Positions 1 to 3,910 of a stretch of 11,829 nt of DNA are shown here, piece after piece (positions within the stretch are counted from its first letter, which is position 1; the number at the start of each line of letters is the position of its first letter). Location: positions 1 to 11,829 of the forward strand of contig JAIDNR010000156.1 of the NCBI GenBank assembly GCA_029063695.1, in the 5' to 3' direction. The stretch comes from Ruminococcus sp. (lineage in GTDB: Bacteria > Bacillota > Clostridia > Oscillospirales > Ruminococcaceae). The translations under genes and the position numbers were made by a program. Under the pieces are notes generated by a model. That model had not been told where the DNA came from. It saw only the letters and a list, made by a program, of their open reading frames with translations, and searched no databases.

Positions 1-35
1 GTATTATTTTGTAAATTTTTACGGATTATTTAAAA

Positions 36-51
36 TGTTCCACGTGGAACA
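36..51. other. parS: parS site 1 (ParB-binding centromere palindrome)
   Basis: The sequence is TGTTCCACGTGGAACA, a perfect 16-bp palindrome. It extends to a 24-bp perfect palindrome (32-55) because AAAA and TTTT flank it. The form matches the nearly universal bacterial parS consensus (TGTTNCACGTGAAACA and its symmetric CC/GG variant). It ends eight bases before the -35 box of the promoter for the guanylate-kinase-like gene. The identity rests on sequence match and on five further copies in the window; no ParB gene is visible here. The T-run after it could also let it act as a loop-poor terminator for a gene upstream of the window. Confidence 0.88.
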
Positions 52-58
52 TTTTTTG

Positions 59-87
59 TTGACATAAAACAGATTTTGTGGTAAAAT
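59..87 (+). promoter_or_regulatory. Sigma-A promoter of the guanylate-kinase-like gene
   Basis: A perfect -35 box TTGACA (59-64) and a TAAAAT -10 box (82-87) are separated by 17 bp. Transcription would start near 94 and give a short leader before the AAGGAGG ribosome binding site at 100-106. The -35 box sits just downstream of parS site 1, so ParB spreading could affect it; that is inference. Confidence 0.85.
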
Positions 88-115
88 AAGTATATTATCA
101 AGGAGGATTTTTGAA

Positions 116-676
116 ATGAATCGTATTTTTTATATCATCGGGAAAAGTTCGTCGGGAAAGGATACTGTTTACAAGCATCTTACTGCCGAAATGAATCTTG
201 TTCCGATTGTCATTTATACTACCCGTCCTATGCGTGAGAATGAACGGCAGGGGAGAGAATATTATTTCGTTGACCGAAATCAGTTTGAGAAAATGTGCAG
301 TGATGGAGACGTTATTGAAAAGCGTATCTATAATACTATGCACGGTGAATGGATTTATTTTACTGCGAAAAATTCTATCGATACGGAAAAAGGCGACTGC
401 ATTGGTATCGGTACACTTCAATCGTTTGTGCAGATTAAAAAGTTTTTCGGTTCTGCTGTTGTTCCAGTATATATTGAAGTCGATGACGGTATAAGACTTG
501 CCCGTGCGGTTGAACGTGAACGAATGGAGAAAAACCCGAAATATAAGGAACTCTGCCGCCGTTTTCTTGCCGACTGCGATGACTTTTCCGAAGAAAAATT
601 ATCGTTGGCAGGAATAAACAGACGTTTCGGCAATAACAGTGATATTGAATTATGTATTGATGAGATAAAAAAATAA
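116..676 (+). CDS. Guanylate kinase-like P-loop nucleoside monophosphate kinase
   Basis: A soluble protein of 186 residues. The N-terminus carries a Walker A loop (G9-K-S-S-S-G-K15-D-T17). The guanylate kinase signature follows: TTRPMR at 35-40 and GREYYFV at 46-52, with R37, R40, Y50 and E68 matching GMP-binding positions of the family. A charged C-terminal half (ERERMEKNPKY region) fits the lid and core helices. The expected reaction is ATP-dependent phosphorylation of GMP to GDP. It is shorter and more diverged than housekeeping Gmk (about 200 residues) and lacks the usual remA/rpoZ neighbours, so it may be a second paralogue with another role. The start is set by AAGGAGG nine bases upstream. 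It has its own promoter, and a hairpin terminator separates it from the permease gene. Confidence 0.8.
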   Translation: MNRIFYIIGKSSSGKDTVYKHLTAEMNLVPIVIYTTRPMRENERQGREYYFVDRNQFEKMCSDGDVIEKRIYNTMHGEWIYFTAKNSIDTEKGDCIGIGTLQSFVQIKKFFGSAVVPVYIEVDDGIRLARAVERERMEKNPKYKELCRRFLADCDDFSEEKLSLAGINRRFGNNSDIELCIDEIKK

Positions 677-685
677 ATAAATAAT

Positions 686-711
686 ACGGCGGAGTGATTC
701 TGCCGTTTTTT
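686..711 (+). terminator. Intrinsic terminator or attenuator between kinase-like and permease genes
   Basis: ACGGCGGAG (686-694) pairs with TTCTGCCGT (698-706), including two G-U pairs, around a three-base loop, and five more T residues follow. It lies ten bases after the kinase stop and only a few bases before the permease ribosome binding site (GGGAG, 714-718). Since no separate promoter is visible for the permease, it probably acts as a partial terminator that lowers downstream expression. Confidence 0.7.
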
Positions 712-725
712 GTGGGAGTATAATT

Positions 726-1829
726 ATGAATAAAATAATAAAATTTTTCAAGGCACAGCCTGTTTTGGTGATTGCATTCATCGCCGCACTTATAACTGTG
801 TTCATCATTCCGCCTGATAAACAGTATTCGGGATATATTAATAAAACGGTACTGATACAGCTTTTCTGCCTTATGGTATCCGTAGGCGGTTTCAGAAGTA
901 TCGGAGTATTTGAAAATACTGCATCTTTTCTGCTGAAAAAGGCAGGTAATATACGTCGTTTAGGCTTTATTTTCATGCTGATATGCTTTTTCAGTTCAAT
1001 GCTTGTGACTAATGATGTAGCTTTACTTACGTTCGTACCACTTACGCTTATGGTGTATAATAAAATTCAAGATGAAAAAAGCAGAATTATTACTGTGGTA
1101 CTTGAAACGGCGGCGGCAAATCTCGGAAGTATGATTACACCTTTCGGAAATCCGCAGAATTTATACATATATGATATGTACAGACTGACAGTCGGTGATT
1201 TTTTCCGCACAATGCTTCCGACGGGAATTGCAAGTCTCGTGATACTCGTTCTGCTGTGCTGTTTACTGCCGTCTGATTCATGTGCCGCTGAGACTTCCGG
1301 AAAACAGGTTATATCAAAAATACATTTCGGTGCTTATACAGTTCTTTTTATTATGTGCCTGCTGACCGTTTTCCGTGTAGTTCCCGATTGGGTATGCCTG
1401 ATTGCCGCCACTGTATTTGCTCTTATGCTTGACAGAAAATTACTTGCTAAGGTCGATTACGGTCTGCTTGCAACTTTCGTCTGCTTTTTTGTGTTCGTCG
1501 GAAATATAGCAAGAATTGATGCTGTGAGTACTTTCTTTTCTGAAATCCTACAGGGCAGGGAAGTGCTTGTTTCGGCTTTACTCTCTCAGGTGATTAGCAA
1601 TGTTCCTGCGGCTGTTATGCTGTCGGGATTCACAGACAACGGTACTGCACTTCTGCTTGGCGTAAATATCGGCGGACTGGGTACAATAATTGCCTCGCTC
1701 GCAAGTCTTATTTCTTTTCAGTTCTACAGAAATTCCGACGGTGCAAAGTCGGGAAAATATATGCTTGTGTTCACTGCCGTTAATTTTGGTATGCTTGCTG
1801 TTCTGCTTGGACTTTCATTTATAAAATAA
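726..1829 (+). CDS. SLC13/ArsB (ion transporter superfamily) permease
   Basis: A polytopic inner-membrane protein of 367 residues with about ten hydrophobic segments (for example 12-29, 41-58, 78-94, 168-182, 202-217, 222-236, 246-260). Two inverted-repeat halves carry the characteristic re-entrant motifs: TNDVAL (95-100) followed by NLGSMITPFGNPQN (132-145), and SNVPAAVMLSGF (291-302) followed by VNIGGLGTIIAS (313-324). These resemble SLC13/DASS, CitMHS and ArsB carriers, which move dicarboxylates, citrate, sulfate or arsenite with a coupling cation. The substrate cannot be read from the sequence. It is on the short side for the family (usually 400-450), but both halves are present. GGGAG lies seven bases before the start. 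It follows the kinase-like gene after 49 bp and ends directly before parS site 2 and a strong terminator. Confidence 0.78.
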   Translation: MNKIIKFFKAQPVLVIAFIAALITVFIIPPDKQYSGYINKTVLIQLFCLMVSVGGFRSIGVFENTASFLLKKAGNIRRLGFIFMLICFFSSMLVTNDVALLTFVPLTLMVYNKIQDEKSRIITVVLETAAANLGSMITPFGNPQNLYIYDMYRLTVGDFFRTMLPTGIASLVILVLLCCLLPSDSCAAETSGKQVISKIHFGAYTVLFIMCLLTVFRVVPDWVCLIAATVFALMLDRKLLAKVDYGLLATFVCFFVFVGNIARIDAVSTFFSEILQGREVLVSALLSQVISNVPAAVMLSGFTDNGTALLLGVNIGGLGTIIASLASLISFQFYRNSDGAKSGKYMLVFTAVNFGMLAVLLGLSFIK

Positions 1830-1832
1830 AAT

Positions 1833-1848
1833 TGTTCCACGTGGAACA
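1833..1848. other. parS: parS site 2
   Basis: TGTTCCACGTGGAACA is identical to site 1. It starts four bases after the permease stop codon, and its last base is the first base of the following terminator stem. Sites 1 and 2 therefore bracket the kinase-permease pair. Confidence 0.88.
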
Positions 1849-1886
1849 AAAAACTTTCGGTAATCAACATTTGCCGAAAGTTTTTT
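1848..1886. terminator. Strong intrinsic terminator after the permease
   Basis: A 13-bp perfect stem pairs AAAAAACTTTCGG (1848-1860) with CCGAAAGTTTTTT (1874-1886) around a 13-base loop. The terminal A and T tracts let it work in both directions, ending the permease transcript and blocking leftward read-through. Confidence 0.88.
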
Positions 1887-1921
1887 CAGTATCATAAGGG
1901 TAAATTTTATTTTCACTAAAT

Positions 1922-1946
1922 AAAAAACAGACGTTTTTAACGTCTG
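1922..1946 (-). terminator. Terminator of the tRNA transcription unit
   Basis: Read on the minus strand, CAGACGTT (1946-1939) pairs with AACGTCTG (1935-1928) around a three-base loop, then a run of six T follows (1927-1922). It lies ten bases past the 3' end of tRNA-Glu, where the tRNA operon should end. Confidence 0.85.
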
Positions 1947-1956
1947 CTTTGTCAAG

Positions 1957-2028
1957 TGACCCCTACGGGAATCGAACCCATGTTGCCAGAATGAAAATCT
2001 GGAGTCTTAACCGCTTGACCAAGGGGCC
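1957..2028 (-). tRNA. tRNA-Glu (anticodon UUC)
   Basis: A 72-nt tRNA on the minus strand. The acceptor stem GGCCCCT (2028-2022) pairs with AGGGGTC (1964-1958, one G-U), with discriminator A at 1957. The anticodon stem CCAGA/TCTGG holds the loop TTTTCAT, so the anticodon is TTC (1995-1993). The T arm has the usual GGGTTCGATTCCC. CCA is not encoded and must be added after transcription. It is the distal gene of a two-tRNA unit. Confidence 0.95.
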
Positions 2029-2035
2029 ATATATA

Positions 2036-2112
2036 TGGTAGCGGCAGTAGGATTTGAACCAACGACCAATCGGGTATGAACCGAGTACTCTAGCCAACTG
2101 AGCTATGCCGCC
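2036..2112 (-). tRNA. tRNA-Met, elongator type (anticodon CAU)
   Basis: A 77-nt tRNA on the minus strand including an encoded CCA (2038-2036). The acceptor stem GGCGGCA (2112-2106) pairs with TGCCGCT (2046-2040) with a G1-U72 pair, so it is not the initiator. The anticodon loop TTCATAC gives CAT (2078-2076), and the GGTTCATACCCG core matches elongator tRNA-Met of Firmicutes. A tRNA-Ile2 modified at C34 is unlikely on this body. It is separated from tRNA-Glu by seven bases and transcribed first. Confidence 0.93.
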
Positions 2113-2149
2113 ACATCTTTATCACTGCTTTACCGCCTGTGACTTAATT

Positions 2150-2178
2150 ATTATACACCATAAATCCGGAAATGTCAA
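2150..2178 (-). promoter_or_regulatory. Promoter of the tRNA-Met/tRNA-Glu unit
   Basis: On the minus strand TTGACA (2178-2173) and TATAAT (2155-2150) are both perfect consensus boxes with a 17-bp spacer. Transcription would start near 2143, about 30 bases before tRNA-Met, as expected for a strong stable-RNA promoter. Confidence 0.93.
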
Positions 2179-2328
2179 TAGGTTTTCGGAAAAAAATTTT
2201 GTTTCGTATGAATAAATAATAAACAAGCTTTTTAGAATGAATTATTTGTGAATTTTATACAAAAGATTTATATTAAGAAAATTATAAGAAATTTGACAGG
2301 GGAAAAATAAGAAATGTGTATTATAATA

Positions 2329-2357
2329 TTGACATAAAAGGGAGGAGGGAGTAAAAT
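2329..2357 (+). promoter_or_regulatory. Promoter of the response regulator-VanY-kinase operon
   Basis: TTGACA (2329-2334) and TAAAAT (2352-2357) are separated by 17 bp. The spacer contains an unusual purine run (GGGAGGAGGGAG). Transcription would start near 2364, which puts parS site 3 inside the 5' untranslated region. The -35 box and the next five bases (TTGACATAAAA) and the -10 box are the same as in the promoter at 59-87. Positions 2179-2328 hold AT-rich DNA with a second TTGACA at 2293, but no well-spaced -10 box. Confidence 0.82.
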
Positions 2358-2372
2358 GTAATATGTAGAAAA

Positions 2373-2388
2373 TGTTCCACGTGGAACA
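2373..2388. other. parS: parS site 3
   Basis: TGTTCCACGTGGAACA, identical to sites 1, 2 and 4. It sits in the leader between the operon promoter and the response regulator ribosome binding site (GGAAAGG, 2390-2396). Confidence 0.88.
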
Positions 2389-2407
2389 CGGAAAGGATTT
2401 GTAAAAT

Positions 2408-3115
2408 ATGAATAATGAAAATACGGCGATTCTTGTTGTTGATGATGACCATGATATAGTCAATGCAATATCGGCACTTTTAGAACGTGAGGGATATAAG
2501 ATTTATAAGGCTTATAACGGGATTGAAGCTGTTGACGCTCTTATGCAGTATAATGTACAGCTTATACTTATTGATGTCATGATGCCGAAAATGGACGGTT
2601 TGTCTGCCATGATGAAAATACGCACAATGAAAAATATTCCCATTATTGTTCTTTCGGCTAAGTCTGAGGACAGTGATAAAATTCTCGGACTTTCTATGGG
2701 TGCTGATGATTATATTACAAAGCCTTATAATCCTATGGAGCTTGTTGCAAGGGTTCAGTCAAATCTTCGCCGTTATCTCAGTCTTGGGGCGGCTGACAGT
2801 ATCAAGAAAAGCAATGTTATTAAAATCGGCGGTCTTTCTCTTGACCGTGACGAAAAACAACTTTATGCGGACGGTGACCCTGTAAAGTTAACGGCAACGG
2901 AATACAGGATTCTTGAATTTCTTATGGAAAATGCAGGTCGTGTTTTTTCCGCTGAACAGATTTATTCTCATGTATGGAATGAAGATTCCTATTCGGTTGA
3001 AAATACCGTTATGGTACATATAAGGCATATAAGGGAAAAAATCGAAATAAATCCTGCTGACCCACGCTATCTCAAAGTCGTATGGGGAATAGGATATAAG
3101 ATAGTCAAAAATTAA
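2408..3115 (+). CDS. OmpR/VanR-type DNA-binding response regulator
   Basis: A 235-residue cytoplasmic regulator of standard OmpR-family length. The receiver domain (about 7-120) has the acidic triad D12-D13-D14, the phosphoacceptor D56 in LILIDVMMPKMDG, S83, and K105 in YITKP. The C-terminal winged helix (about 135-233) has the typical LTATEYRILEFLMENAGRV and recognition helix region VENTVMVHIRHIREKI, ending in VVWGIGYKI. It closely resembles VanR/PhoP-like regulators. It is the first gene of an operon with a VanY-like carboxypeptidase and a histidine kinase that is presumably its partner. The likely targets are its own operon and cell envelope genes, which is inference. The ribosome binding site is modest (GGAAAGG, spacing 11). 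Confidence 0.92.
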   Translation: MNNENTAILVVDDDHDIVNAISALLEREGYKIYKAYNGIEAVDALMQYNVQLILIDVMMPKMDGLSAMMKIRTMKNIPIIVLSAKSEDSDKILGLSMGADDYITKPYNPMELVARVQSNLRRYLSLGAADSIKKSNVIKIGGLSLDRDEKQLYADGDPVKLTATEYRILEFLMENAGRVFSAEQIYSHVWNEDSYSVENTVMVHIRHIREKIEINPADPRYLKVVWGIGYKIVKN

Positions 3116-3117
3116 GA

Positions 3118-3133
3118 TGTTCCACGTGGAACA
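3118..3133. other. parS: parS site 4
   Basis: TGTTCCACGTGGAACA lies in the 49-bp gap between the response regulator stop and the carboxypeptidase start, two bases after the stop codon. A short TTTT tract follows, but no separate terminator or promoter is seen in this gap. Confidence 0.88.
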
Positions 3134-3164
3134 TTTTAATGACAGTTAAAGAGGGACAGATATA

Positions 3165-3863
3165 ATGAAAAATAAGAAAATATTATTAATCGTATTGGTT
3201 GTAGTCTTTATATTACTTGGCACAAAAGGATTTTCAAGATTCAGAAAACTTGATATTATTGATAATGTTATTCTTCTGGACAGTTCCCATGCTGAAATTC
3301 CTGAGGACTGGCGTTTGATTCTCGTAAATAATAAAAATGCCGTTCCCAAAAATTATAAAATTGAACTTACTCAGCTTTCCAACGGAATTTATATTGATTC
3401 AAGGATATATCCAGATTTACAGCTTATGTTCGATGATGCAAGAGAAGATGGTGTATATCCTGTTGCGGGAGAGGGTTACAGGACTCATGAAGAACAGCAG
3501 AATATGATGAATGATAAAATCGACAGCTTTATTGATGAGGGTTATTCAAAAAGAGAAGCTGAAAAACTTGCTAAAGACTGGGTTGCGGAAGCAGGAAAAA
3601 GTGAACATGAACTCGGTATGGCTCTTGATATAAATGCTGATATTTCCGTTTCTTCTGATGAAGAAGTTTATAGCTGGCTTGCCGAAAATTCATATAAATA
3701 CGGCTTTATACTGCGTTATCCGCCTGATAAGAAATATATAACAGGTATCGACTATGAACCGTGGCATTATCGCTATGTCGGAGCTGAATCGGCTCTTGAA
3801 ATATATTCTCGGCAGATTACTTTAGAGGAATATCTGGGAAGTTACTATGAAATGGATTCTTGA
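3165..3863 (+). CDS. VanY-like D-alanyl-D-alanine carboxypeptidase (peptidase M15B)
   Basis: A 232-residue membrane-anchored zinc enzyme. One N-terminal hydrophobic helix (5-19, with KNKK before it) anchors it with the catalytic domain outside the cell. The M15B/VanY motifs are complete: GYRTHEEQQ (104-112), SEHELGMALD (146-155) with zinc ligands H148 and D155, and EPWHYRYVG (198-206) with catalytic E198 and ligand H201. It should remove the terminal D-Ala from peptidoglycan stem peptides, which limits cross-linking and, in van clusters, removes glycopeptide targets. It lies between the regulator and kinase genes, so its expression is probably tied to signalling by that pair. GAGGGA lies eight bases before the start. 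No D-Ala-D-Lac or D-Ala-D-Ser ligase is nearby, so a role in wall remodelling is likelier than true vancomycin resistance. Confidence 0.88.
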   Translation: MKNKKILLIVLVVVFILLGTKGFSRFRKLDIIDNVILLDSSHAEIPEDWRLILVNNKNAVPKNYKIELTQLSNGIYIDSRIYPDLQLMFDDAREDGVYPVAGEGYRTHEEQQNMMNDKIDSFIDEGYSKREAEKLAKDWVAEAGKSEHELGMALDINADISVSSDEEVYSWLAENSYKYGFILRYPPDKKYITGIDYEPWHYRYVGAESALEIYSRQITLEEYLGSYYEMDS

Positions 3864-3865
3864 AA

Positions 3866-3881
3866 TGTTTCACGTGAAACA
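3866..3881. other. parS: parS site 5 (TTTC/GAAA symmetric form)
   Basis: TGTTTCACGTGAAACA, the symmetric canonical parS, lies in the 47-bp gap between the carboxypeptidase and kinase genes. It extends to a 20-bp perfect palindrome (3864-3883). It differs from sites 1-4 only at the fifth and twelfth positions, a variation that ParB proteins tolerate. Confidence 0.9.
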
Positions 3882-3910
3882 TTCTGCCTGTAAGATGAAA
3901 GGAGAAAAAT

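Noticed and set aside
32..56. parS palindromes as loopless transcription terminators
   Set aside because: Sites 1 and 4 are followed by T tracts, but sites 3 and 5 lie upstream of translated genes with no T tract, and site 6 is inside a gene. A strict 16-bp core with parS-type variation fits ParB binding better.
2351..2361. Minimal start-stop leader ORF (GGGAGGAGGGAG then ATG-TAA) before the response regulator
   Set aside because: The ATG overlaps the -10 box of the promoter at 2329-2357, so it would not be in the transcript; no well-spaced upstream promoter was found.
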